DNA from: Petrimonas sulfuriphila
Lineage (GTDB): Bacteria > Bacteroidota > Bacteroidia > Bacteroidales > Dysgonomonadaceae
Reading direction: 5' to 3'
Assembly: GCA_038561985.1 (NCBI GenBank)
Contig: CP073276.1
Coordinates: 3,769,269-3,833,268, forward strand
Length of the DNA stretch: 64,000 nt
Position numbers and translations under genes: made by a program. Each line of letters starts with the position of its first letter. Position 1 is the first letter of the stretch. Positions 33,531 to 41,327 of this stretch are shown here, piece after piece. The notes under the pieces are model-generated. The model was not told the DNA's origin. It saw only the letters and a list, made by a program, of their open reading frames with translations, and made no database searches.

Positions 33531-34547
33531 TTATATGGATACCCTGGCGTAAGGCGCCACGTCTTTTCCGCAAAACTCACCGTCGAGATACTTGTAGTAC
33601 CCTGAGATAGCTACCATAGCCGCATTATCGGTAGTATAAGCAAATTTCGGGATATGTATTTTCCATCCATAACGGCGACTATAATCTTCAAAAGCAGCGC
33701 GCAAGCCTGAATTGGCAGACACACCGCCCGCCACGGCCACTTCCTTTATTTTTAACTCTTTTGACGCGCGGTACAACTTGTCCATCAATATATCGACGAT
33801 CGTTTTTTGCAGGGACGCGCAGAGATCTTCCTTGTTTTTCCCGATAAAGCCGGAGTCGGTTTTCAGTTCGTCGCGCAGGAAATAGAGAAACGATGTTTTC
33901 AGGCCGCTGAAGCTATAATCGTATCCCGCGATATGAGGCTTGCTGAAAATAAACCTGCCGGGATCGCCCTGTTTGGCTAATTTATCCACGACAGGCCCTC
34001 CGGGATAACCCAGGCCCATCACCTTGGCGCATTTGTCGAAGGCTTCACCGGCGGCATCGTCGATGGTTTGCCCGATAATCTCCATCTGCCGGTGCGATTT
34101 CACGAGAATAATCTGTGAGTTACCGCCCGAAACCAGCAAGCACAAAAACGGGAACTCCGGTCGGTTCGTATCGTCCGGGGTTTCTTTGATGAAATGGGCT
34201 TGCACGTGTGCTTGCAAATGGTTCACCTCCACCATCGGGATATTAAGAGCAGAGGAGAGCCCTTTCGCAAAGGAGGTTCCTACCAACAACGAGCCCAACA
34301 ATCCCGGCCCGCGCGTGAAAGCCACCGCCGAAATTTCCTGTTTTGTGACGCCCGCTTGTTTCAGGGCATCGTGCACCACGGGAATGATGTTCTGCTGATG
34401 TGCGCGGGATGCCAGCTCGGGCACCACGCCGCCATACCGCTCGTGTACTGCCTGCGAGGCAATCACGTTCGACAAAATGACACCGTCGCGGATAACCGCT
34501 GCCGAGGTGTCGTCGCAGGAAGATTCTATACCTAATATCGTAATCAA
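33531..34547 (-). CDS. tsaD: tRNA threonylcarbamoyladenosine synthase TsaD
   Basis: 338 residues. ASKHA-fold motifs: ILGIESSCDDTSAAVI at the N-terminus, the metal-binding ASRAHQQNIIPVV (about 47-59), FLCLLVSGGNSQIILV, GEAFDKCAKVMGLGYPGG, and the C-terminal VAGGVSANSGLR. Family knowledge: with TsaB, TsaE and TsaC it makes t6A37 in tRNAs that read ANN codons. A TATCTTTG box lies at 34581-34588, about 34 bp before the start. Confidence 0.95.
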   Translation of the reverse strand: MITILGIESSCDDTSAAVIRDGVILSNVIASQAVHERYGGVVPELASRAHQQNIIPVVHDALKQAGVTKQEISAVAFTRGPGLLGSLLVGTSFAKGLSSALNIPMVEVNHLQAHVQAHFIKETPDDTNRPEFPFLCLLVSGGNSQIILVKSHRQMEIIGQTIDDAAGEAFDKCAKVMGLGYPGGPVVDKLAKQGDPGRFIFSKPHIAGYDYSFSGLKTSFLYFLRDELKTDSGFIGKNKEDLCASLQKTIVDILMDKLYRASKELKIKEVAVAGGVSANSGLRAAFEDYSRRYGWKIHIPKFAYTTDNAAMVAISGYYKYLDGEFCGKDVAPYARVSI

Positions 34548-34580
34548 TTTAATTCAGCTGATGTTGTAATATTGAAACGA

Positions 34581-34588
34581 CAAAGATA
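34581..34588 (-). promoter_or_regulatory. -7 box for tsaD-glnS
   Basis: TATCTTTG on the minus strand, about 34 bp before the tsaD start codon. Confidence 0.5.
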
Positions 34589-34633
34589 ACACAAAAAAAC
34601 GTTTGATAAGAAAAATACTCAGGGGCAATGTTC

Positions 34634-36229
34634 TTACAATGTCACGTCAACCCGCACCCTGCCCAGTAAAGCGCCGGGATGATCGCGATACGTGAACCGA
34701 TGAACGTATTCCACACGCAAAAGTCCCAGGAGATTCGTGATTCCAACGGTTCCCTCCACATAGGGGGCTGAGCCGTACCGGTAGGATACCGGCGGAAAAT
34801 CGTAGATGAGAGAAGAGGGGGAAAGCAACGGGTCGTTTTTGCTGCTCAGCCTACCGTAAGAGGCGCGCAACGAGATCAACTCTTTTGCTCCCAGATCGTC
34901 CAGCAGTGGGATCTTGGCCAGCAGGAAATCATCGCCTACAAAAGTCGTCCGAATCGTATACTGCTCATCGGCAACAAACTCCAGGGCCCGGTTCAGGAAG
35001 AACGCGTTGTTCTCGATATGATGTTTATATCGTTGGTTGGGATAGACTAGTAGCGGAAAGGGCACTGCGTCCCACACTTTTGAAAATTCCCCCACGGCAT
35101 CCAGTCGTCCGGCGTAACCCAAGTAGAAACGTTTTTGTGCCGAGAACTCCGTTCTGTGGTATGCAGCACCACCTTCGGGTAAATGTACGAAGCCGATGGA
35201 GTGTGAAAGAAAAAAGACGGGACTTGTCACATCGACAGGTTTTCGTTTGCGTTTTTGCTGTAAATAGGCCTCTTCGAAAGAGTAGCGCAGCAGCACCCCA
35301 CCCTCGGAAGTGTCCAGCCCATCGTATGCGGTAAGCCCGGCGTCGGAACTCCTCCGGAACTCCAGTTCTCCCTGCGGGATCAACCTCGATTTTCGCCACC
35401 AGAAGGTGTGCGCAAGACCGTTTTTGTACTCCCTCTCGTAGTTTATCTCGGCAAAGTTGCGGTACGTCGCTTCATTAACCGACCTCCGGTAGGTAATCAG
35501 CAACAGGTCGTTTAGAGAACGCGGGTGCATCTCGCCGGGGGAGAACAGATCGTTTTCATACACCAGGCGCATATTATTTTTGGGGAATTCGTCCTCATGA
35601 TAGGCTTTTTTATCGAACGACCAGACGGCTTCTCCGCGGTACTTGAACTGCTGGTCTTTAAAACCATAAGCCAAGTATCCCTTCATAAAAAAATGGGGAC
35701 TCAGGCGCGAATTGGATGCTGCTCCCGCCCGCAGGCGGACGCCTTCGACGGGATTGTAAGTGGGAAGAGTCTGGATCCTGCCAAAATCGAACGTGTTGGT
35801 CTCCGGGTTTCCCAGCGGGATCCAGTCGTCCATCACAAACCGGGCCGCCTTGCTCAGCAACGATACGACCTTCCCGGGTTTCACGACAGCGCCGCCCGGC
35901 GGCGATAACAGTGCCGTCTCACGGTCCTGGGGCACCAGCGCGATGCGAAGCGGAGCATGCCCATAGTCCTCCGGCAAGAGGTAAGTCAGGCTATACCCTT
36001 CTCCCACACTCACCAGGCGGTTATTCTTCAATGAATCGGGTACCTGAAGTGAGAATTCACCCACATTACTGGCCACTACTCCGATCTTGGTATGCTCCAC
36101 AAAGATCGCGGCGTAGGGGACCGGCGTGTTGTACTGCGCATCGATAACTACCCCACTGACCTCTTTGTATTGAGCAAGTACTGGCAGGCTTAATACCGGC
36201 AAGAAAAACAGAATCAGAAACTTCCTCAT
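34634..36229 (-). CDS. DUF5686/carboxypeptidase-regulatory-like outer membrane protein
   Basis: 531 residues with a signal peptide (LILFFLPVLSLPVLA). The N-terminal carboxypeptidase-regulatory-like domain (about 22-90: VSGVVIDAQYNTPVPYAAIF, VGEFSLQVPDS) precedes a long beta-strand-rich region typical of DUF5686 (LRAGAASNSRLSPHFFMKGY, KNNMRLVYENDLFSPGE), ending GALLGRVRVDVTL with an aromatic-rich barrel character. At 531 residues it is shorter than the roughly 800-residue members. It lies 14 bp after ettA on the same strand. Role in the outer membrane is unknown. Confidence 0.75.
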   Translation of the reverse strand: MRKFLILFFLPVLSLPVLAQYKEVSGVVIDAQYNTPVPYAAIFVEHTKIGVVASNVGEFSLQVPDSLKNNRLVSVGEGYSLTYLLPEDYGHAPLRIALVPQDRETALLSPPGGAVVKPGKVVSLLSKAARFVMDDWIPLGNPETNTFDFGRIQTLPTYNPVEGVRLRAGAASNSRLSPHFFMKGYLAYGFKDQQFKYRGEAVWSFDKKAYHEDEFPKNNMRLVYENDLFSPGEMHPRSLNDLLLITYRRSVNEATYRNFAEINYEREYKNGLAHTFWWRKSRLIPQGELEFRRSSDAGLTAYDGLDTSEGGVLLRYSFEEAYLQQKRKRKPVDVTSPVFFLSHSIGFVHLPEGGAAYHRTEFSAQKRFYLGYAGRLDAVGEFSKVWDAVPFPLLVYPNQRYKHHIENNAFFLNRALEFVADEQYTIRTTFVGDDFLLAKIPLLDDLGAKELISLRASYGRLSSKNDPLLSPSSLIYDFPPVSYRYGSAPYVEGTVGITNLLGLLRVEYVHRFTYRDHPGALLGRVRVDVTL

Positions 36230-36243
36230 TCTTAATTTTCTGT

Positions 36244-37923
36244 TTACAGCTTCCGGTAGCGTACCCTTTTCGGCTCTACGTTGCCTAGGCGCATTTTCTT
36301 GTTCTCCTCATACTCGCTATAGGAACCCTCGAAATAAAATACTTCTGAATTTCCTTCAAACGCAAGGATATGGGTACAGATACGGTCCAGGAACCACCGG
36401 TCGTGCGAGATCACCACGGCACATCCGGCAAAGTTTTCCAACCCTTCTTCCAGTGCACGGAGGGTATTCACGTCGATATCGTTGGTCGGCTCGTCGAGCA
36501 ACAGTACGTTTGCCCCGGCTTTGAGTGTCAATGCCAGGTGTAGACGGTTTCGTTCACCGCCGGAAAGAACACCGCACAGTTTTTCCTGGTCCGCTCCCGA
36601 GAAATTGAATCGCGACAGGTATGCCCGGGAGTTCACCTCTTTGCCCCCCACGCGTACAAACTCCAATCCACCGGACACCACCTGATAGACGGTCTTACCG
36701 GGATCGATGGCTTCGTGAGCCTGATCCACATAAGCCGTAACAACGGTCTCTCCCACCTCGAACGAGCCATTGTCCGGGGTCTCCATTCCCTGTATCAATC
36801 GGAAAAGGGTGGTTTTTCCAGCACCGTTGGGGCCGATAACGCCAACGATCCCGTTGGGTGGAAGCATGAAGTTAAGGTTGTCGAACAGCAGCTTGTCACC
36901 AAAGGCTTTCTTCACGTTTCTAGCTTCAATCACCTTGTTTCCTAACCGGGGGCCGTTGGGAATAAAAATCTCCAGTTTCTCCTCACGCTCTTTCTGATCC
37001 TGGTTCAGGAGTTGCTCGTACGAGTTCAGACGTGCTTTTCCTTTGGCCTGGCGCGCCTTGGGCGCCAGGTTGATCCATTCCAGCTCCCGTTCCAGCGTTT
37101 TGCGACGCTTGCTCACCTGCTTCTCTTCCTGTTCCATCCGTTTGGTTTTCTGCTCCAGCCACGAGGTGTAGTTCCCTTTCCAGGGGATTCCCTCACCGCG
37201 GTCGAGTTCGAGAATCCAGCCCGCCACATGGTCGAGGAAGTAACGGTCGTGCGTGATACAGATCACCGTTCCCTTGTACTGCTGCAAATGCTGCTCCAGC
37301 CAGTCGATCGACTCGGCATCGAGGTGGTTGGTCGGCTCGTCGAGAAGCAACACGTCGGGTTCCTGCAGTAGCAGGCGGCACAGTGCCACCCGGCGGCGTT
37401 CACCTCCTGAAAGTTCACGGACCGGCTGTTCTTCAGGCGGACAGCGAAGGGCATCCATCGCACGCTCCAGGCGATTATCGATGTTCCACGCGTCGACGGC
37501 ATCCAGCTTGTCCTGCAATTCTGCCTGGCGGTCGAACAGCTTGTTCATCTTTTCCTCATCCTCGTAATATTCGGGCAATCCGAACTTCAGGTTGATCTCT
37601 TCATATTCCGCCAGCAGGTCCATCACCGGCTGCACTCCTTCACGAACGATTTCGATCACCGATTTGTCTTCATCCAGTTTCGGGTCCTGCTCCAGGTATC
37701 CCACCGAGAAACTTTTATCGGAGACTACTTCGCCCTGGTATTCCTTTTCAATCCCAGCAATAATCTTCAGCAGGGTAGATTTACCGGAACCGTTCAGCCC
37801 GATGATGCCAATCTTGGCACCGTAGAAGAAGGAGAGGTAGATATCCTTCAACACCTGTTTGTGGGGAGGGAACGTTTTACTTACCCCCACCATGGAAAAA
37901 ATAATTTTTTTATCGTCAGCCAT
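36244..37923 (-). CDS. ettA: Energy-dependent translational throttle ABC-F ATPase EttA
   Basis: 559 residues with two ABC domains. Domain 1 has Walker A GLNGSGKST (about 43-51) and signature LSGGERRRVALCRLLL. Domain 2 has GPNGAGKTT (about 361-369) and LSGGERNRLHLALTLK. Between them lies the helical linker (LEQKTKRMEQEEKQVSKR and on), which in EttA contacts the ribosomal E site. The arm insertion in domain 1 is present (LLAEYEEINLKFGLPEYYED). No membrane segment. Family knowledge: it gates the 70S ribosome by ATP/ADP ratio. A -7 box lies at 38023-38030. Confidence 0.92.
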   Translation of the reverse strand: MADDKKIIFSMVGVSKTFPPHKQVLKDIYLSFFYGAKIGIIGLNGSGKSTLLKIIAGIEKEYQGEVVSDKSFSVGYLEQDPKLDEDKSVIEIVREGVQPVMDLLAEYEEINLKFGLPEYYEDEEKMNKLFDRQAELQDKLDAVDAWNIDNRLERAMDALRCPPEEQPVRELSGGERRRVALCRLLLQEPDVLLLDEPTNHLDAESIDWLEQHLQQYKGTVICITHDRYFLDHVAGWILELDRGEGIPWKGNYTSWLEQKTKRMEQEEKQVSKRRKTLERELEWINLAPKARQAKGKARLNSYEQLLNQDQKEREEKLEIFIPNGPRLGNKVIEARNVKKAFGDKLLFDNLNFMLPPNGIVGVIGPNGAGKTTLFRLIQGMETPDNGSFEVGETVVTAYVDQAHEAIDPGKTVYQVVSGGLEFVRVGGKEVNSRAYLSRFNFSGADQEKLCGVLSGGERNRLHLALTLKAGANVLLLDEPTNDIDVNTLRALEEGLENFAGCAVVISHDRWFLDRICTHILAFEGNSEVFYFEGSYSEYEENKKMRLGNVEPKRVRYRKL

Positions 37924-38022
37924 ATCTGTTTTTAGTCAGTTTATTCAATATTTTATCAATGTCCCGTCCCTCTAAGTCGATATGAATCAACATTTTTCAA
38001 CCCGACCTTTCGTAACGGAGCA

Positions 38023-38030
38023 CAAAGATA
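38023..38030 (-). promoter_or_regulatory. -7 box for ettA
   Basis: TATCTTTG on the minus strand, 100 bp before the ettA start. Confidence 0.45.
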
Positions 38031-38116
38031 GTAAAAATGACGGAAAAAGGGCAAAACCTGAAGACAAGCATGAATGAAGAAAAAAAACATCAATTTTAAA
38101 AAAAAGTATCAATTTG

Positions 38117-38147
38117 TTTGTACAATAAAAAATAGTGTGTATATTTG
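38117..38147 (+). promoter_or_regulatory. Promoter of the TetR regulator
   Basis: TTTG (38117-38120) and TATATTTG (38140-38147), spaced 19 bp, match the Bacteroidota -33/-7 consensus. The first operator (38151-38164) lies just downstream, so the regulator can shut off its own transcription. Confidence 0.65.
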
Positions 38148-38150
38148 CAG

Positions 38151-38164
38151 ACCAAACGGTCGGT
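38151..38164. promoter_or_regulatory. TetR operator 1
   Basis: ACCAAACGGTCGGT, a 14-bp imperfect palindrome between the promoter and the tetR start. It shares its half-site with operators 2 and 3. Confidence 0.65.
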
Positions 38165-38166
38165 TT

Positions 38167-38769
38167 ATGAATGAATCTAGGGAACATATCTTAAAAACAG
38201 CCTTTGTGCTCTTTCTGCAGAAGAGCTTCAAGGAAGTAACACTCAAGGAGATCGTCGAGAAAAGTGGCCTCTCCAAGGGAGCATTCTATCACTACTTCCC
38301 CAGCAAGGAGAAGCTGTTCAGGGAGATTGTGGAGACCTTCTATTTCTCACAGATGAAAATAGATTTCGACAGTTTCCGGAAAGATTCATTTCATGGATTC
38401 TATCACGACGTAATCCGTAACAGTGTAATGAAGTTCATGGACCTGAAAGAGTTCCTCAGTGACACCAACGACGAAGACGACATCACCTACTTCACTCTGG
38501 TGCTCGATGCCGTCAAGCTTTTTTCCGGATTCAAGGAACAAAGCGAAAAAATGCATGCTATTGAGTTGAGTGCCTGGGAACAGGTTATCCAGTCTGCCTT
38601 GAACCGCGGTGAAATAACGAGCAAAATGACCGCCCTGCAAATCGCGAAGCTTTTTATCTACTCTTCCGACGGCATGGTGGCACATCTGGTGATGGAAGGT
38701 AAAATTAAAGAGGCGCAAAATGAAGTACTTGCCCTTTACGACGGCTTATATGCCGATTTGAAAGTATAA
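38167..38769 (+). CDS. TetR-family repressor of the adjacent RND efflux operon
   Basis: 200 residues from the ATG at 38167; the frame is open back to 38074, but that would include the promoter and operator. The N-terminal HTH is FVLFLQKSFKEVTLKEIVEK followed by SGLSKGAFYHYFPSKEKLF, the TetR signature. The C-terminal ligand-binding half has no recognised specificity. It is directly upstream of a three-gene RND efflux operon on the same strand. Three operator-like palindromes flank it (38151, 38792, 38825), so it likely represses both itself and the pump until a toxic compound binds. Confidence 0.88.
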   Translation: MNESREHILKTAFVLFLQKSFKEVTLKEIVEKSGLSKGAFYHYFPSKEKLFREIVETFYFSQMKIDFDSFRKDSFHGFYHDVIRNSVMKFMDLKEFLSDTNDEDDITYFTLVLDAVKLFSGFKEQSEKMHAIELSAWEQVIQSALNRGEITSKMTALQIAKLFIYSSDGMVAHLVMEGKIKEAQNEVLALYDGLYADLKV

Positions 38770-38791
38770 TTTTTTTTTAATTCAAAACATG

Positions 38792-38804
38792 CCGACTGGT
38801 CGGT
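38792..38804. promoter_or_regulatory. TetR operator 2
   Basis: CCGACTGGTCGGT, near-palindromic, between the repressor and the efflux operon. Confidence 0.6.
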
Positions 38805-38824
38805 TTTAATTTGGGCATAAACAT

Positions 38825-38838
38825 ACCGAACAGTCGGT
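38825..38838. promoter_or_regulatory. TetR operator 3
   Basis: ACCGAACAGTCGGT, an almost perfect palindrome (ACCGA..TCGGT), 19 bp before the first efflux gene and about 33 bp after operator 2. Confidence 0.65.
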
Positions 38839-38857
38839 TTTACATCCAAGGAAAGAA

Positions 38858-40213
38858 ATGACAACAAGAACAGCCATCGTTACCGCACTGCTCTGCTTGT
38901 TGATTCAGCAGATGCCGGCGCAGGAAAAAGTCATATCATTGTCCCTAAAACAATCCTGCCGGCTGGGGATAGAACGGCATGCGGATGTCTTGAATGCTAC
39001 CCTGCAACAACAGAAAGCCGGTTACATCGTGCAGGGAAAGGAAAGTAAACGATATCCTCAACTGGAGGGTTACAGTCGATTTGGATATAACTATGCGATA
39101 CCGAAGCTGATCATTCCCGGTGAGATCTTCGGGCAGACAGGGTTGATGGCAGTGGAGATAGGTACCCGTTTCGAGTGGACGAGTGGTTTTAGGGCGACAC
39201 AGCTGCTGTACAACCAAAGCTACCATACATCGCTACAGTTGGCCCGAAGCATGGAATTGGTGGAAGAGCTGAACCAGCGGCAGAAAGAAGAAGAGGTCAT
39301 CTATCAGATCTCACAGCTCTATTATCTGTGTCAGGCCACCCACCGGCAGATTGGGCAGCTGGAACTGGCTCTTCAGAATATGGAACAGCTACGCGCAATA
39401 GCAAAACAACAGTATGAGAACGGGATCATCCGGAAGGTAGACCAAGCAAGAATTTCGGTCAATCTGAACAACCTGCAGACAGAGGCCGATCATCTGCAGC
39501 AGCTTTACATGCAGCAGCTTGGCATGCTGAGATACCTGACAGGCTTACCTGCCGATACGAAACTGATCCTCACCGATACCTTGTCGTTATCGCCCACTCC
39601 CATGCTGCCTGGTGCGGCGGATAGGACACGCAGGGTGGAATTGCAGTTACTGGACAAAAAGATCGAAATGACCAAACTGACACAAAAGATGAACCGACAG
39701 GCTTATTTGCCCACGCTCTCGGGATTCGGCGAGTTCTATTATCAGGGACAACGCAATACGTTCGACTTTTTCCGGGGGGGTGACGATAAGTTCTACAAGG
39801 TCGGTGTGGTAGGCATCAGCCTTCATATACCGCTATTTGACGGTTGGGAGAAAAAGGCGAAGACCAAACAATATGACCTAGAGCTGAGACAACTGAAAAA
39901 CAGCCAGGAGCAGGCTGCGGCCTATTATTCGAAGGAATTTACCGATGCTGCCCGGCTCTACGAAAGCAGCTACAAAGCCATTGTCCGGCAAAGAGAGAAC
40001 ATCAGGGTGGCTGAGGAGACCTATGCGGTGAGTGTGCAGGGATATCGTCAGCAGCTGGTACCGTTGTCCGACCTGCTCCTGTCGGAAAACAGTCTCACGG
40101 AAGCACGTCTCTCCTATTACAACGCGCTGTTGCAGCTGAAAAATGCGGAACTGGTATTAATGAAAGCGAAAGGAACGCTCGAATTATTGCTGATAGATCA
40201 ATCACCCCGATAA
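38858..40213 (+). CDS. TolC-family outer membrane efflux protein
   Basis: 451 residues with a signal peptide (AIVTALLCLLIQQMPA). Two repeats of the outer membrane efflux protein family are visible: a first half with LKQSCRLGIERHADVLNATL and a second with QAYLPTLSGFGEFYYQGQ. Long amphipathic helices run in between and at the end (SLTEARLSYYNALLQLKNAE). It forms the trimeric outer-membrane exit duct. It is first in the operon tolC-hlyD-RND; the next start lies 1 bp after its stop. Confidence 0.9.
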   Translation: MTTRTAIVTALLCLLIQQMPAQEKVISLSLKQSCRLGIERHADVLNATLQQQKAGYIVQGKESKRYPQLEGYSRFGYNYAIPKLIIPGEIFGQTGLMAVEIGTRFEWTSGFRATQLLYNQSYHTSLQLARSMELVEELNQRQKEEEVIYQISQLYYLCQATHRQIGQLELALQNMEQLRAIAKQQYENGIIRKVDQARISVNLNNLQTEADHLQQLYMQQLGMLRYLTGLPADTKLILTDTLSLSPTPMLPGAADRTRRVELQLLDKKIEMTKLTQKMNRQAYLPTLSGFGEFYYQGQRNTFDFFRGGDDKFYKVGVVGISLHIPLFDGWEKKAKTKQYDLELRQLKNSQEQAAAYYSKEFTDAARLYESSYKAIVRQRENIRVAEETYAVSVQGYRQQLVPLSDLLLSENSLTEARLSYYNALLQLKNAELVLMKAKGTLELLLIDQSPR

Positions 40214-40214
40214 C

Positions 40215-41327
40215 ATGACAAGTGGGATAAAAAAACAACTGAATCATATGAAAACACTAAAATCAATCGCAACAGTCACAACAATGATTTTCGCGTTAAT
40301 CATCACGGCAATCATCCTTGTTGCCAACAGAAAAAAAATGAACGATGAACTGGCCGCCTTCCAACAGTTCAATCCGGTTGTGCCGGTTGAAGTTATCTCC
40401 CCCTTGTTGCAGGCGGTATCACGAACATATGTCGGTAATGGTGTGCTACAATCGGGTGCTGAAGTGACCATTCTCTCCGAAACATCGGGAAAGGTTTTGT
40501 CTGTCCATGGAAATATTGGCGAACGGGTACGACGGGGCCAGACCCTGGTAACGGTGGAAAAGGAGGTCTCCGAAAGTCTGTCGCGGCTGGCGAAGATGAA
40601 TCTGGAAAATGCAGAAAAAGACCTGTCACGCTACAACAACCTGGCTGGTGGTGAGGCGGTGACCCCACAGCAACTGGAAGCGGCCAGGCTGAAGTACCAG
40701 GATGCATTGACTCAATTTACGGTAGCGAAGAAACAGCTGGAAAACACCACGATCCGGGCGACCGTCAGCGGGGTGATTTCAAAACGGATGATCGAAAAAG
40801 GATCCTTCCTGATACCCTCCCTACCGCTGTTTACCCTGTCGGAACAGGAACAGCTGATCTTCCTCATGCATATTCCCGAACAGGAGGTGATGAAGCTTCA
40901 CTCCGGCCAGGAAACACGTATTTCTATTGACGCTATGCCCGGGGAAGTCTTCACGGGTATCGTGCGGGGCATCAGCAAAACTCCCGACCTGGCGGGACGA
41001 TATGCAACGGAGGTGTTGCTGCGTAATACCGACGGCAGGCTACTGGCGGGGATGAGTGGCAGGGGCTCATTCAGGTATGACTCAGAGGACGAGGCCCTCG
41101 TGATTCCCCGCAAATGTATTTATGGCAGCATCAAGGAAGGAAAAATTTTTATTGTCAGCGGCGATACAGTGATGCAGCGGCGGGTTAACGCCCTACCGTT
41201 GAATGAAAACGAGGTCATCGTCATAGCAGGGATCCGAGAAACAGACAGGATTGTTGTTTCCGGACAGATCAACCTGGAAGAGGGCAGTAAGGTGAGCATC
41301 ATCAACGCCAAAAAAACAAGAAAATGA
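40215..41327 (+). CDS. RND efflux periplasmic adaptor subunit
   Basis: 370 residues (or 359 from the alternative ATG at 40248, which starts exactly at the membrane anchor MKTLKSIATVTTMIFALIIT). The HlyD/AcrA pattern is visible: lipoyl half ETSGKVLSVHGNIGERVRRG (about 95-114), a helical hairpin (about 120-170), the second lipoyl half TIRATVSGVISKRMIEKGSF, then a beta-barrel and membrane-proximal domain (LPLNENEVIVIAGIRETDRI). It joins the inner-membrane pump to TolC. It overlaps the RND gene by 4 bp. Confidence 0.9.
   Translation: MTSGIKKQLNHMKTLKSIATVTTMIFALIITAIILVANRKKMNDELAAFQQFNPVVPVEVISPLLQAVSRTYVGNGVLQSGAEVTILSETSGKVLSVHGNIGERVRRGQTLVTVEKEVSESLSRLAKMNLENAEKDLSRYNNLAGGEAVTPQQLEAARLKYQDALTQFTVAKKQLENTTIRATVSGVISKRMIEKGSFLIPSLPLFTLSEQEQLIFLMHIPEQEVMKLHSGQETRISIDAMPGEVFTGIVRGISKTPDLAGRYATEVLLRNTDGRLLAGMSGRGSFRYDSEDEALVIPRKCIYGSIKEGKIFIVSGDTVMQRRVNALPLNENEVIVIAGIRETDRIVVSGQINLEEGSKVSIINAKKTRK

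Noticed and set aside
33500..33580. Longer N-terminus for glnS
   Set aside because: It would overlap tsaD by 50 bp and the extra residues do not look like a GlnRS start. The ATG at 33499 begins a typical one.
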